A stretch of DNA of 64,000 nucleotides from Paracoccus salsus. GTDB lineage: Bacteria; Pseudomonadota; Alphaproteobacteria; Rhodobacterales; Rhodobacteraceae. Position 1 is the stretch's first letter. Each line of letters opens with the position of its first letter. The notes beneath the pieces are model-generated. The model searched no databases, had not been told where the DNA came from, and worked only from the letters and a program-made list of their open reading frames with translations. The DNA lies in assembly GCF_021556615.1 (NCBI RefSeq), contig NZ_JAKGGD010000006.1, positions 124,001 through 188,000 of the forward strand. Direction: 5' to 3'. The position numbers were made by a program, and so were the translations under genes. Positions 27,799 to 36,870 of the stretch are shown one piece after another.

Positions 27799-29691
27799 AT
27801 GCCGGATGGCAGAGGCCAGACTGAGCGACAGCAGGCATTTGCCATGCAGGCCGATTGCGCGATCAGCCTGCGAATCCTCGCGACCACCGACATGCACATG
27901 AAGGTCCTGCCCTACAATTACTACACCGACCAGCCATGCGACAGCGGTGGACTGGCCCGCACGGCCTCGCTGATCGCGCGCCGACGGGCCGAAGTCGCGA
28001 ACTCGCTGCTGCTGGACAATGGCGATTTCCTGCAAGGCACGCCGATGGGCGATTTTGCCGCGACGGCCATGACCGGCAAGCCGCGCAGCCTGCACCCCGC
28101 GATCGCCGCCATGAACGCGATGGGCTATGACGCGGCGGCGTTGGGAAATCACGACTTCAATTTCGGGCTGTCGTTCCTGAGGCAGGTCACCGCGCGGGCC
28201 GGTTTTCCGTTTCTGGCCGCCAATCTGCATGTCCTGCGCGGCCCCGGGTTTCGCAGCCATGTGATCCTGCGCCGCCATGTGACCGACGGGCAGGGACGCC
28301 AGGTTCCGCTGGCAATCGGCATCATCGGCTTCGTCCCGCCCCAGACCGCCGAATGGGACCGCGACCTGTCCGGCCAGATGCGCTGCGCCGACATCCTCGA
28401 GACCGCGCGCAACCTGGTGCCCGAGATCCGTGCCGAGGGCGCACAGATCGTCATCGCGCTGGCCCATAGCGGCATCGGTGGCCTGTCACCGCATGCGCGG
28501 ATGGAGAACGCGGCGACAGCGCTTGCGGCGGTGCCGGGGATCGACGCGGTCATCGCAGGGCATACGCACGAGGTTTTTCCGGGCCGCGACATTCCCGCCG
28601 CTCCGGGCATCGATCCGGTCGCCGGCACGCTGGCCGGCAAGCCCGCCGTGATGCCGGGGTTCGGCGGATCGCATCTGGGCATCATCGACCTGGATCTGAG
28701 ACCCGACATCGCCGACGACTGGCAGGTCGCGAATTTCCGCGTTCGCACGGAAGCCGTGGCTGCGGGGCTGCCCAATGATGCCGATGTCGCCCGGCCGGTG
28801 ATGGGCGCCCACCGCGAGACGCTGCGCCGTCTGCGCCGCCGTGTGGGGCGCAGCATGACCCCGCTGAGCAGCTACTTCGCCCTGATCGGGGACGATCCCG
28901 GGCTGCGCCTGGTCAACATGGCGCAGCGATGGCATGTGCGCCAGCGGCTGAAGAACACCCAATGGGCGTCGATGCCGGTGCTGTCGGCCTCGGCCCCGTT
29001 CAGGTCCGGCGGGCGCGGCGGACCCCAGCACTATACCGACGTTCCGGCCGGCGCGCTGAGCCTGCGAAATCTGGCCGATCTCTATTTCTTTCCCAACCGC
29101 ATCTGCGCGATCCGCCTGACCGGGGCGCAGCTTGCCGGCTGGCTCGAGCGTTCGGCCAGCCTGTTTGGCCATGTGCAGCCGGGCGATACCGACCAAAAGC
29201 TGATAGACCCCGCCTTTCCCTGCTACAATTTCGACGTGGTGGACGGGGTGACATGGCAGATCGACCTGTCCCAGCCTGCACGTTTTTCGCCCGACGGCAC
29301 GCTGATCGGGCCCGAGGCGCGGCGGGTCCACGAATTGCGGTGGCAGGGGCGTCCGGTCCAGCCACACGACAATTTCGTGCTGGCCACGAACTCCTACCGG
29401 CTGGCAAGCTGCGGCCTCTTCAGCCCGCTGGTGTCGGGAAACGAGGTCGCGCTGAAGGGTGACGAACTCACGCGCGACGTCCTGCGCCACTATGTCCGCC
29501 GTCGCCGCCGGATCGCGATCGAGGCTGCCCCGCATTGGAGTTTCAAGCCGATGCCGGGAACGTCGGTCCTGTTCGTCACGGGACCGGGCGGAATGTCCCA
29601 TCTTGACCAGGTGGCCGCGCGGCATGGCGCGCGGATCGAGTATGCGGGCGAAGATTGCCGCGGGTTCGCAAGGCTGCGGCTGTTCCTGTAG
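27799..29691 (+). CDS. cpdB: 2',3'-cyclic-nucleotide 2'-phosphodiesterase / 3'-nucleotidase
   Basis: A 630-residue metallophosphoesterase of the 5'-nucleotidase/CpdB family. The N-terminal binuclear-metal domain shows TTDMHM, LLDNGDFLQG, LGNHDFNFG, ALAHSGIGG and GHTHEVFPG. The C-terminal nucleotide-binding domain includes PHDNFVLATNSYR. E. coli CpdB is periplasmic, but no signal peptide is visible here before the first metal motif, so the protein may be cytoplasmic or exported by another route. GGAG lies 8 nt before the ATG. The enzyme would salvage 2',3'-cyclic nucleotides from RNA decay. Confidence 0.9.
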   Translation: MPDGRGQTERQQAFAMQADCAISLRILATTDMHMKVLPYNYYTDQPCDSGGLARTASLIARRRAEVANSLLLDNGDFLQGTPMGDFAATAMTGKPRSLHPAIAAMNAMGYDAAALGNHDFNFGLSFLRQVTARAGFPFLAANLHVLRGPGFRSHVILRRHVTDGQGRQVPLAIGIIGFVPPQTAEWDRDLSGQMRCADILETARNLVPEIRAEGAQIVIALAHSGIGGLSPHARMENAATALAAVPGIDAVIAGHTHEVFPGRDIPAAPGIDPVAGTLAGKPAVMPGFGGSHLGIIDLDLRPDIADDWQVANFRVRTEAVAAGLPNDADVARPVMGAHRETLRRLRRRVGRSMTPLSSYFALIGDDPGLRLVNMAQRWHVRQRLKNTQWASMPVLSASAPFRSGGRGGPQHYTDVPAGALSLRNLADLYFFPNRICAIRLTGAQLAGWLERSASLFGHVQPGDTDQKLIDPAFPCYNFDVVDGVTWQIDLSQPARFSPDGTLIGPEARRVHELRWQGRPVQPHDNFVLATNSYRLASCGLFSPLVSGNEVALKGDELTRDVLRHYVRRRRRIAIEAAPHWSFKPMPGTSVLFVTGPGGMSHLDQVAARHGARIEYAGEDCRGFARLRLFL

Positions 29692-29744
29692 GCGCCCGCT
29701 TGCCAGGGGTTGCATCGGCTGCCCGGCGGCATTATCTGTCGCGC

Positions 29745-29840
29745 TGAGGGGTTGGCGCGGGCAGGCGTCTCGCCAACTCGGTCAGGTCCGGAAGGAAGCA
29801 GCCGTAACGATTTCCGCCTGGGTCGTAGTCCAGCCTCTCA
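29745..29840 (+). ncRNA. ffs: Signal recognition particle RNA, small (4.5S) type
   Basis: The universally conserved SRP RNA apical domain is present at 29780-29808, with the GTCAGGTCCGGAAGGAAGC core that binds Ffh and contacts FtsY. The ends pair: GAGGGGTTGG near 29747 with CCAGCCTCTC at 29830-29839, using G-U wobbles. Length of about 96 nt fits the alphaproteobacterial small form. Exact ends are estimated from the outer pairing. It lies between the phosphodiesterase gene and a small exported-protein gene rather than beside dnaX. Confidence 0.95.
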
Positions 29841-29914
29841 CCTCACCCCCCCCCACCGTTCGATGCCTCTGCCGTGACTTGCGCGGCGGCCTTGATTGCC
29901 CCATCTTCGATGGC

Positions 29915-30367
29915 ATGAGCATTCGCCGCATCGCCACGACAGCCTTTCTGACAGCCTTGCCGTTCGGCGCGTGCCCGGCGCTTGCGCAGCAGGACTACAG
30001 CCCGCCCATGGCAGACGAGAAGGCGCAGACCGATGACGGGCTGAGCCTGATCGAGCGTGGCATGGGCATGATCTTCCGCAACCTGCTGGAGGATGTCGGG
30101 CCCGATCTGAACAGCCTTGGCCAGAACTTGTCCGGGGCGCTGTCACGAATGGCGCCGGTGTTGCAGGACCTGTCGGTGCTGGTCGATGACCTGGGCAATT
30201 ACCAGCCGCCCGAACGCCTTGAGAATGGCGACATCGTCATCCGCCGCAAGCCCGGCGCCCCCCCGCCCCCGCCCATCGGCGACAGCCTGCGCGATTTTTC
30301 AGAGCCGGGCGATCCGGCGGAACCCGGGATACCGCGCGATCCCTATTCCCCCGAAATCGAGCTTTGA
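29915..30367 (+). CDS. Small exported protein, conserved hypothetical
   Basis: A 150-residue protein with a Sec signal peptide (MSIRRIATTAFLTALPFG, cleavage near ALA-QQ). The mature part is helical with LIERGMGMIFRNLLEDVGPDL and a C-terminal Pro-rich tail. The middle sequence NYQPPERLENGDIVIRRK is recognisable in similar small proteins of Rhodobacteraceae, which have no known function. Start choice is supported by the signal peptide; the ribosome site is weak. Its 3' end overlaps the convergent exonuclease gene by 25 nt. Confidence 0.78.
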   Translation: MSIRRIATTAFLTALPFGACPALAQQDYSPPMADEKAQTDDGLSLIERGMGMIFRNLLEDVGPDLNSLGQNLSGALSRMAPVLQDLSVLVDDLGNYQPPERLENGDIVIRRKPGAPPPPPIGDSLRDFSEPGDPAEPGIPRDPYSPEIEL

Positions 30368-32313
30368 TCGCCGCGTGCCGTGACCGGAAGGTTTGCGTCC
30401 TCGATCAAACGCCGGTGACGACGGGCCTCGACAACGGCCTCTTCGAACCGTTCGATGCCCTTGCCTTCCAGCGCCGGTATCAGTTGCAGGAATGCCTCTG
30501 CGGTCGCCACCGTGTCGCCCATCGCGGTATGGCGGGCATCGGGCGGAATGACGATGCCAAGCCGCTCGGTCAAGGCGTCCAGCGTATGCGGCACCCCGCC
30601 ACCCCAGATCATCGCCGAAAGCAGCACCGTATCCAGAACGCGATTGTCGAAATGCGCCCCCGTCTCGGCCGCCGCCGCGCGCAGCAGGCCCATGTCGAAA
30701 GGCGCATTATGGGCGATCAGGACCGAATCCTCGGCGAAATGGTGGAACGCCGTCAGCGCGGCGGTCATGTCGGGGGCGTCCGCGACCATCTCGTCGGTGA
30801 CGTGATGGATCGCGGTGGCGCCCGGCGGGATCGGGCGGCCGGGATTGACCAGCGTTTCGAATCGCTCGCCGGTCAGCTTGCCGCGCGCGATCCTGACCCC
30901 GGCGATCTGCACGATCCGGTCGGTCGGTTCGAGGCCGGTGGTTTCGGTGTCGAACACGACGCAGGTCAGGTCTGCCAGGCGCGACGAGGCGGCACCGCGG
31001 CTGGCCAGCGCGAAATCATAGGTCACACCCGAGTCACGCGCCTCGGCCTGCCCGGCCAGGCGCAGCGGCAGCACCAGCCGCCCCATATCCGCATCCGCCT
31101 CGGGCCACATGCCGGTGCCATGCGTGGCCAGAATGTCGGCGCCGCTCACATCCGGCTGGTCGGGGTCGGGGGACTCGGACAGCCACGCCTCGAGCCGGTC
31201 CATCGGCAGGCCCGGGCCCTGCCATTCCAGCAGCAGATGCCCTTCGCCCGGCTCTTGCAGCGCGACGCGCAGCCGCGGTTGGCGCATCTCGCTCCGCAAT
31301 CGGTCGTCAAGCAGCCGCAGCAGCGCGTTCATCGGCCCGGCCTCGGCCAGCAGCGCAAGATCCGGCATCGCGCTGGCGGTCTCCAGCCCGGCAGCCAGTT
31401 CAGAAAGCGCCGCGCGGCCGGTCGGCGCGTCGGCGGCCATGATCTCGGACAATCGGCGCGTAGCCTGCGACAGACCCTGCCCCTCGTCCCGTATCGCCTG
31501 CGCCAGGGCCGGGGGGATCGGCCCGTCCAGCGCATCGAGCATCGGGACAAGCGTCGCCGCGTGCCGACGCAGCGCCTCCAGCGTGTCGCGCGGGGCCGGG
31601 CGTTCGGGCGCGCGGTCGCGCAGGATCAGCAGCGTCTGATTGTCGATGCGCCGCATCCGCCCCGAAAGCCGCACCCCAAGCGAACTGAGGCAGACAAGGT
31701 CGGTGGCTTCGGCGCCGTTCGCCAGCCTTGCGGCAGCAGCCTCGAGCGCGCCGGGCAGGATGTGACGATCAAGCGGCCGGTCCAGCGCAAGCCCCGGCAG
31801 CAACCGCGCGGCCGACGCGTTGTAGAACACCACCCTGCCCCGCCCGTCGGTCATCACCGCGCCCGCCCCGAAATCGGCCAGAATCGATTCCAGCGCGGAT
31901 TTTTCGCGGGCCAGTTCGGCGGCGTGCTCCTGCACGGCCGCGGCCAGAGCCTCGGCCGTACGCGCCCGCGCCTCGGCCGCGTCGCGGGCGGCGGGCCCTA
32001 GATCGGCCAGATAGCGTGCCTCCTCGATATCCGGGGCCTGGCCTGTGCGCAGGCCACCGGCCAGAGTCTCGATCGGGCGCGCAACATTGCGATCGAACAG
32101 AAACCAGACCAGCGTGACCGCCGCGACCGCACCGAAGCCGACGATCATCCCCGCCTGAACGGCGGGATCAAGCGACAGCTCGGCCTCGACACCCTGCTGT
32201 GCCAGGCGTTTCAGGATCAGCGTCAGCGCCAGCGCCAGAAGCCCCAGAATGACCGCCAGCAGCCCCGCAAAGATCAACAGGATTCGCAGCCTCAGCGAAA
32301 GCCGGGTCAGCAT
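30343..32313 (-). CDS. Membrane sensor-like protein (HAMP, PAS) fused to a DnaQ-type 3'-5' exonuclease
   Basis: This 656-residue protein has an unusual order: two membrane helices (about 11-34 and 54-73) with only a short periplasmic loop, a HAMP-like linker (74-95), a coiled coil (107-145), a PAS-like domain (about 140-235), a helical region resembling a degenerate kinase dimerisation segment (about 243-300), and a C-terminal DEDDh exonuclease. The exonuclease motifs are complete: Asp455 and Glu457 in FDTETTG, Asp540 in HNAPFD, His595 and Asp600 in HTAMGD. It overlaps by 7 nt the response regulator gene upstream. It belongs with the acetate permease/DUF294 group. Signal and nucleic acid substrate are unknown. 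Confidence 0.85.
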   Translation of the reverse strand: MLTRLSLRLRILLIFAGLLAVILGLLALALTLILKRLAQQGVEAELSLDPAVQAGMIVGFGAVAAVTLVWFLFDRNVARPIETLAGGLRTGQAPDIEEARYLADLGPAARDAAEARARTAEALAAAVQEHAAELAREKSALESILADFGAGAVMTDGRGRVVFYNASAARLLPGLALDRPLDRHILPGALEAAAARLANGAEATDLVCLSSLGVRLSGRMRRIDNQTLLILRDRAPERPAPRDTLEALRRHAATLVPMLDALDGPIPPALAQAIRDEGQGLSQATRRLSEIMAADAPTGRAALSELAAGLETASAMPDLALLAEAGPMNALLRLLDDRLRSEMRQPRLRVALQEPGEGHLLLEWQGPGLPMDRLEAWLSESPDPDQPDVSGADILATHGTGMWPEADADMGRLVLPLRLAGQAEARDSGVTYDFALASRGAASSRLADLTCVVFDTETTGLEPTDRIVQIAGVRIARGKLTGERFETLVNPGRPIPPGATAIHHVTDEMVADAPDMTAALTAFHHFAEDSVLIAHNAPFDMGLLRAAAAETGAHFDNRVLDTVLLSAMIWGGGVPHTLDALTERLGIVIPPDARHTAMGDTVATAEAFLQLIPALEGKGIERFEEAVVEARRHRRLIEDANLPVTARGDQSSISGE

Positions 32314-32678
32314 GGCGACTTCAGCAGCCGCGCCACCTCGGCGCGCAATTCGTTCAGTTCGAAAGGCTTCGCGATGAAGCCGTCGGCCCCCAGCGCAAGC
32401 CCCTTGCGCCGCTCCACGACCGAGCCTCGGGCGGTCATCATCAGCACGCGCACATCCTTCAGGTCCGGATCGGCGCGCACATCCTGGACGATCTGATAGC
32501 CAGACACGTCCGGCAGCATGATATCCAGCAGCACCAGATCGGGATGCGTCTCGCGAATGCGCGCGACCGCTCCGGCACCCGTCGACATCCGCTCATGGTG
32601 GTGACCGTCGCGCGTCAGCAGGAAGTCCAGCGCAACGGCAATATTGTCCTCATCCTCGATCACCAGTATCTCGGCCAT
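32307..32678 (-). CDS. Single-domain response regulator
   Basis: A 123-residue stand-alone receiver. The phosphorylation site is intact: acidic pair Glu8/Asp9, acceptor Asp52 (LVLLDIMLP), Thr82 (MMTARG) and Lys104 (FIAKPF). There is no output domain. It overlaps the exonuclease fusion gene by 7 nt and the small membrane protein gene by 29 nt, which points to joint expression. The partner kinase is not obvious because the adjacent sensor-like protein lacks a recognisable kinase domain. Confidence 0.9.
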   Translation of the reverse strand: MAEILVIEDEDNIAVALDFLLTRDGHHHERMSTGAGAVARIRETHPDLVLLDIMLPDVSGYQIVQDVRADPDLKDVRVLMMTARGSVVERRKGLALGADGFIAKPFELNELRAEVARLLKSPC

Positions 32679-33177
32679 CCTTCACCTCCCCCTCGCAAAC
32701 CGCGGCGAAAGCCGGATCATCCGGCTCGGCTGCGGTCCATTCGCCGCGTGCAGGCCTGACAAGGCCGGCGTCGCAATCGAACTCCTGCGGCACGACCAGG
32801 GTCTGGCCGCGTCGCTCGACCAGCATGATCCGGGCTGTCCTGATCCCTTCGGCACCGTTGCTGATCGTGGCCGGATCCAGCGCGGCAAAGCGCACTGCCA
32901 CCGGCGACAGATAGGTCCAGGGCGCCCAGGGCTGGCTGTCACGGCCGATCAGCAGCAGCTGTGCATCCTGCGGCAACCGGTCCTGCGCCCGCCCGAACCA
33001 GGCATAGTCGTTCCAGATCGAATAACTGATCATCGCCAGCCCGATACCCGCGGGCAGCAGCCATAACGGCAGGTCCAGCCCGGCCTTTCGCAGCGCGTGC
33101 ATGCCGGCATACAGAACCGACGCTGCGCCGATCCCGACTGCGATCACGCCCAGCAGTTCGACCCCGACACCCATCAT
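32650..33177 (-). CDS. Membrane protein of unknown function in the actP cluster
   Basis: A 175-residue protein with two N-terminal hydrophobic segments (about 4-26 and 37-54), then a soluble domain of about 120 residues (WNDYAWFGRAQDRLP, TYLSPVAVRFAALDP, and Cys residues near the C-terminus). Its ATG overlaps the stop of the DUF294 gene by 4 nt and its 3' end overlaps the response regulator gene. I do not recognise the family. Its fixed place between the DUF294 protein and the receiver suggests a role in the same signalling set. Confidence 0.75.
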   Translation of the reverse strand: MMGVGVELLGVIAVGIGAASVLYAGMHALRKAGLDLPLWLLPAGIGLAMISYSIWNDYAWFGRAQDRLPQDAQLLLIGRDSQPWAPWTYLSPVAVRFAALDPATISNGAEGIRTARIMLVERRGQTLVVPQEFDCDAGLVRPARGEWTAAEPDDPAFAAVCEGEVKDGRDTGDRG

Positions 33178-34982
33178 CCCAGCATTCCCTTTCCATGACC
33201 GACCGCCGACTGCATGCTGCGCACGACAACGAAGGCGTCACGCAGATGGCTGCGCTCGAAATCCGGCAGATCCGAGGGCGACAGATAATTGTCGGGCTTG
33301 CGACCCGCGCCGACCAGATGCGCCTGGTTGTCCAGCCGCATGGTCTGGATGAGGTCGAAGGCGGCGATCAGGTCGCGGCCGCCGCTGCCCGAGATCACGC
33401 CCTTGGCCTCGGCATCCTGCAACCGGGCGCGGGTGTTGACCGGCGTCAGCCGCCCCTGCAAGGCATAGACCCGCGCCAGGTCCGCCACCGGGACGACGCC
33501 GTTCAGCTTCATGTCGATATGGTGGCGATGCCCGCCCGAGCGGATGGTCGACAAGCCGCCCATCAGACCCAGCGGCGGGCGGTGTTTCAGGGAATTCGAG
33601 ATCATGTGCGCCACGAATATCGAATTCTTCGAGGCCATCTGCAGCGTGTCCTGCTGCAACCCGGCCAGCAACGTGGCATCGCCGCCGATGGCGCGCAGAT
33701 CGAACATCACGCTGGCCAGCATCTGCGCCTCGGGGCTGGGATTGTCGATCCAGTCGCGGAAATATCTCTGCCAGACCTGTCGCGGCTGCCGCCAGCGCGG
33801 GTTGGTGGCCATCATGTCGCCGGGGCAATAGACATAGCCGCATGCGTTGAGCCCGTCACTGACGAAGCGCGCCAGGCGTTCGAACCACGGGTCATCGGGA
33901 TCGGCGCCGTCGCCCAGGATCAGGCAATTGTCCTGATCCGAAACCCCGGTCTGTTCCTGACGCCCCTGCGAGCCGCATGCCGCCCACAGCCAGGCGGCGG
34001 GCGCCGACCCGAGTTGTTCCTGCGCCAGATCCAGCAGGCGCCGGGTCACCGCGTCCGCGATGTCGGTGATCATCCGCGTGATGACCTCGTGGCGCTGATG
34101 GGATTTGACGAGCTGCACCAGCAGGTCGGGGATGCGTCCGGTGGCCTCGGCCATCTCGGGCACGGTTTCGGCATCGGCAATGTCGCGGATCAGCGCCGAG
34201 GCCGTGATCGCCTGCACCCGGGTCAGATCCGTCTGGCTGATCATGCCGATGAAGCGTCCATCCTCGATCACCGGCAGATGGCCGACGCGGCGTTCCAGCA
34301 TGATGTTCAGCACGTCATACCCCAGCGCGTCCGGCGGCAGCGTGATCGGATCGCGGGTCATCACCTCGCTGACCGGATCGCGCAGGTCGCGCCCCTCGGC
34401 GACGACCCGGTTCGACATGTCGCGGATGGTGACAAGGCCGGTCAGCTTGCCCTTCTCGGCGATGCCGAGGCTGCTGATATTGGAATCGCGCATCCGCCGC
34501 GCGGCCTCGATGATCGGCGTGTCGGGCGGGCAGCTTTGCGGCTTGCGGCTCAGCAGGTCGCCCACCTTCAGCGTCGCGATCGGATCGCTGCGCTCGGCGG
34601 GCCCACGGCCACGATCGAAAAAGCGCGCGACCGCGCGATGCGTGGCGATCAGCCGGCGGACCTCGGCGCGCGGCAGCATCAGCACCACGGATTCCTCGAC
34701 CGTGCTGGCCGACGTGACCGCCGTGCCGTCACGCAGAAGTCCGCGTTCGCCGAACGAGTTGCGTGGACCCAGTTCAGACACCGAATCGCCGTTGCGATCG
34801 GTCACCAGGACACGGCCGCTTTCGATCAGATAAAGACCTGGAAGCAGATCGCCCTGGCTGTAGATCTGCGTGTCCGCCGGATAGGTCCTGCGGCTGAAAG
34901 AGCCGGCGACCCGCGCCAGCTCGTCCCGCGGCAGGCTGTCATAGGGGTGGACCGTGGCGATGAAGTCGGCGGTCTCTGACAT
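33174..34982 (-). CDS. cNMP-binding / CBS-pair / DUF294 nucleotidyltransferase-like regulator
   Basis: A 602-residue cytoplasmic protein of three parts: a cyclic-nucleotide-binding-like domain (about 10-120, with SFGERGLL in the phosphate-binding cassette position), two CBS domains (about 140-265), and a DUF294 nucleotidyltransferase-like domain with GSQGRQEQTGVSDQDN at 337-352 plus the DUF294 C-terminal domain. The GS...DQDN signature is like that of GlnD-type uridylyltransferases. Proteins of this kind are often beside acetate/solute symporters in proteobacteria, but their reaction is not established. It is downstream of actP, after a hairpin. Confidence 0.85.
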   Translation of the reverse strand: MSETADFIATVHPYDSLPRDELARVAGSFSRRTYPADTQIYSQGDLLPGLYLIESGRVLVTDRNGDSVSELGPRNSFGERGLLRDGTAVTSASTVEESVVLMLPRAEVRRLIATHRAVARFFDRGRGPAERSDPIATLKVGDLLSRKPQSCPPDTPIIEAARRMRDSNISSLGIAEKGKLTGLVTIRDMSNRVVAEGRDLRDPVSEVMTRDPITLPPDALGYDVLNIMLERRVGHLPVIEDGRFIGMISQTDLTRVQAITASALIRDIADAETVPEMAEATGRIPDLLVQLVKSHQRHEVITRMITDIADAVTRRLLDLAQEQLGSAPAAWLWAACGSQGRQEQTGVSDQDNCLILGDGADPDDPWFERLARFVSDGLNACGYVYCPGDMMATNPRWRQPRQVWQRYFRDWIDNPSPEAQMLASVMFDLRAIGGDATLLAGLQQDTLQMASKNSIFVAHMISNSLKHRPPLGLMGGLSTIRSGGHRHHIDMKLNGVVPVADLARVYALQGRLTPVNTRARLQDAEAKGVISGSGGRDLIAAFDLIQTMRLDNQAHLVGAGRKPDNYLSPSDLPDFERSHLRDAFVVVRSMQSAVGHGKGMLG

Positions 34983-35010
34983 CCCGGAGATTCCCGATTG
35001 AGAAATGGGT

Positions 35011-35039
35011 CGCCGCGCCCCCGGACAGGGGGCGCGGCG
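35011..35039 (-). terminator. Perfect 12-bp hairpin after actP
   Basis: Arms 35011-35022 and 35028-35039 are perfectly complementary around a 5-nt loop. It lies 7 nt past the actP stop. The following minus-strand sequence (ACCCATTTCTC) has only a weak U-tract, so partial termination that lowers expression of the downstream regulator genes is likely. Confidence 0.65.
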
Positions 35040-35046
35040 CGTGTGC

Positions 35047-36858
35047 TTAGTGAGCCTGGGCCTGACCGGCGCCGCGCGGAACGCGGATCGATTCGACCAG
35101 TTCCTGGATCTCTTCCGGCGGCTCTTCGGTGGCATTGGACACCACAAAGGCGACCACGAAGTTGATCAGCGCACCGACCACACCGAAGGATGCGGGCGAG
35201 ATGCCGAGCACCCATTCGGCCGGGACATCGTTAAGCGAGTTGGTTCCGGCGATGAAGAACCAGCCCTTGTAGAGGAAGATGTAGACCAGCGTGGACAGGA
35301 TCCCTGCCAGCATGCCCGCGATCGCGCCCTGCCTGTTGATGCGCTTCGAGAAGATGCCCATCATCAGAACCGGGAAGATCGAGCTTGCCGCAAGGCCGAA
35401 GGCCAGCGCCACGGTCTGCGCCGCAAAGCCCGGCGGGTTCAGACCAAGGATCGTGGCCACCAGGATCGAGACCGCCATCGAGACGCGCGCCGCGAACAGC
35501 TCGCCCTTCTCGCTGATGTTCGGGTTCAGGGCACCCTTGATCAGGTCGTGCGAAACGGCACCCGAGATCGCCAGCAGCAGACCGGCGGCGGTCGACAGCG
35601 CGGCGGCAAGACCACCGGCCGCGACGATCGCGATGACCCAGCCCGGCAGGTTGGCGATTTCCGGGTTGGCCAGCACCATGATGTCGTTGTTCACGTTGGT
35701 CAGCTCGTTGCCTTGCAGATTCTGCTCGGCAATGACCTGGGCCAGCGGCTCGCTGTCGGCGGCGGCTTCGTTGTAATACTGGATCAGCCCGTCGCCGTTC
35801 TTGTCTTCCCAGTCCAGAAGCCCGGTGATCTGCCAGTTGCGCATCCACTGCTTGTCATCGTCGTTCTGGATCGATTCCAGCGAGACGGCCGGCTGGCTGA
35901 AGGTTTCGCCCGACGCGGCACCCGGCCACATGTTGGTGGTCAGGTTGAAGCGCGACATCGAACCGACGGCCGGAGCGACCGTGTAGAGCAGCGCGATGAA
36001 GACCAGTGCCCAACCCGCGGATTTCCGCGCGTCCGAAACCTTCGGCACGGTGAAGAAGCGGATGATGACGTGCGGCAGGCCCGCGGTGCCGATCATCAGC
36101 GCCAGCGTGAACAGGACCATGTTGAAGGTGCTGCCGTGGTGGCCCGTGTAGGATCGGAAGCCCAGATCGGTCACGACCTGATCCAGCGTGGCCAGGAACT
36201 TGGCGTCCGTGCCGTTCAGCGAGCCGAACAGCCCGGTCTGCGGCAGCACATGGCCGGTCAGCTGCAGCGCGATGAACACCGCCGGGATGGTGTAGGCGAT
36301 GATCATCACGATGTACTGGGCCACCTGCGTGTAGGTGATGCCCTTCATGCCACCCAGAACCGAGTACATGAACACCATCGCCGCGCCGATCCAGAGGCCG
36401 GTCGAGTTCGACACTTCCAGATAGCGCGAGAAGGTCACGCCGACGCCGGTCATCTGGCCGATCACATAGGTGATCGAGATGATCAGCAGGCAGACGACGC
36501 CGATGATCCGCGCGGTGCGCGAATAGAAGCGGTCGCCGATGAACTCCGGCACCGTGAACTTGCCGAACTTGCGCAGATACGGTGCCAGCAGCATCGCCAG
36601 CAGAACGTAGCCACCGGTCCAGCCCATCAGGTAGACCGAGTTGTCATAGCCGGTGAAGGCGATCAGACCGGCCATCGAGATGAACGATGCCGCCGACATC
36701 CAGTCGGCCGCGGTGGCCATGCCGTTCATGACCGGGCTGACGCCGCGGTTGGCGGCGTAGAATTCGGCCGTCGAGCCGGCGCGGGCCCAGATCGCGATAC
36801 CGATATAGATCCCGAAGGTGATCCCGATGAAGATCAGGTTGAGTGTAAACTGGGTCAT
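35047..36858 (-). CDS. actP: Sodium:solute symporter, cation/acetate permease
   Basis: The 603-residue SSS-family transporter has about 13 membrane segments. Family features include AADWMSAASFISMAG near the N-terminus, VLGGMKGITYTQVAQY, and GLPHVIIRFFTV. A soluble acidic loop around residues 330-390 is typical of the ActP/TIGR03648 subgroup. It lies 12 nt after the DUF4212 subunit gene and close to acs, supporting acetate or another short organic acid as substrate. Confidence 0.9.
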   Translation of the reverse strand: MTQFTLNLIFIGITFGIYIGIAIWARAGSTAEFYAANRGVSPVMNGMATAADWMSAASFISMAGLIAFTGYDNSVYLMGWTGGYVLLAMLLAPYLRKFGKFTVPEFIGDRFYSRTARIIGVVCLLIISITYVIGQMTGVGVTFSRYLEVSNSTGLWIGAAMVFMYSVLGGMKGITYTQVAQYIVMIIAYTIPAVFIALQLTGHVLPQTGLFGSLNGTDAKFLATLDQVVTDLGFRSYTGHHGSTFNMVLFTLALMIGTAGLPHVIIRFFTVPKVSDARKSAGWALVFIALLYTVAPAVGSMSRFNLTTNMWPGAASGETFSQPAVSLESIQNDDDKQWMRNWQITGLLDWEDKNGDGLIQYYNEAAADSEPLAQVIAEQNLQGNELTNVNNDIMVLANPEIANLPGWVIAIVAAGGLAAALSTAAGLLLAISGAVSHDLIKGALNPNISEKGELFAARVSMAVSILVATILGLNPPGFAAQTVALAFGLAASSIFPVLMMGIFSKRINRQGAIAGMLAGILSTLVYIFLYKGWFFIAGTNSLNDVPAEWVLGISPASFGVVGALINFVVAFVVSNATEEPPEEIQELVESIRVPRGAGQAQAH

Positions 36859-36870
36859 GTGTCTTTTCCC

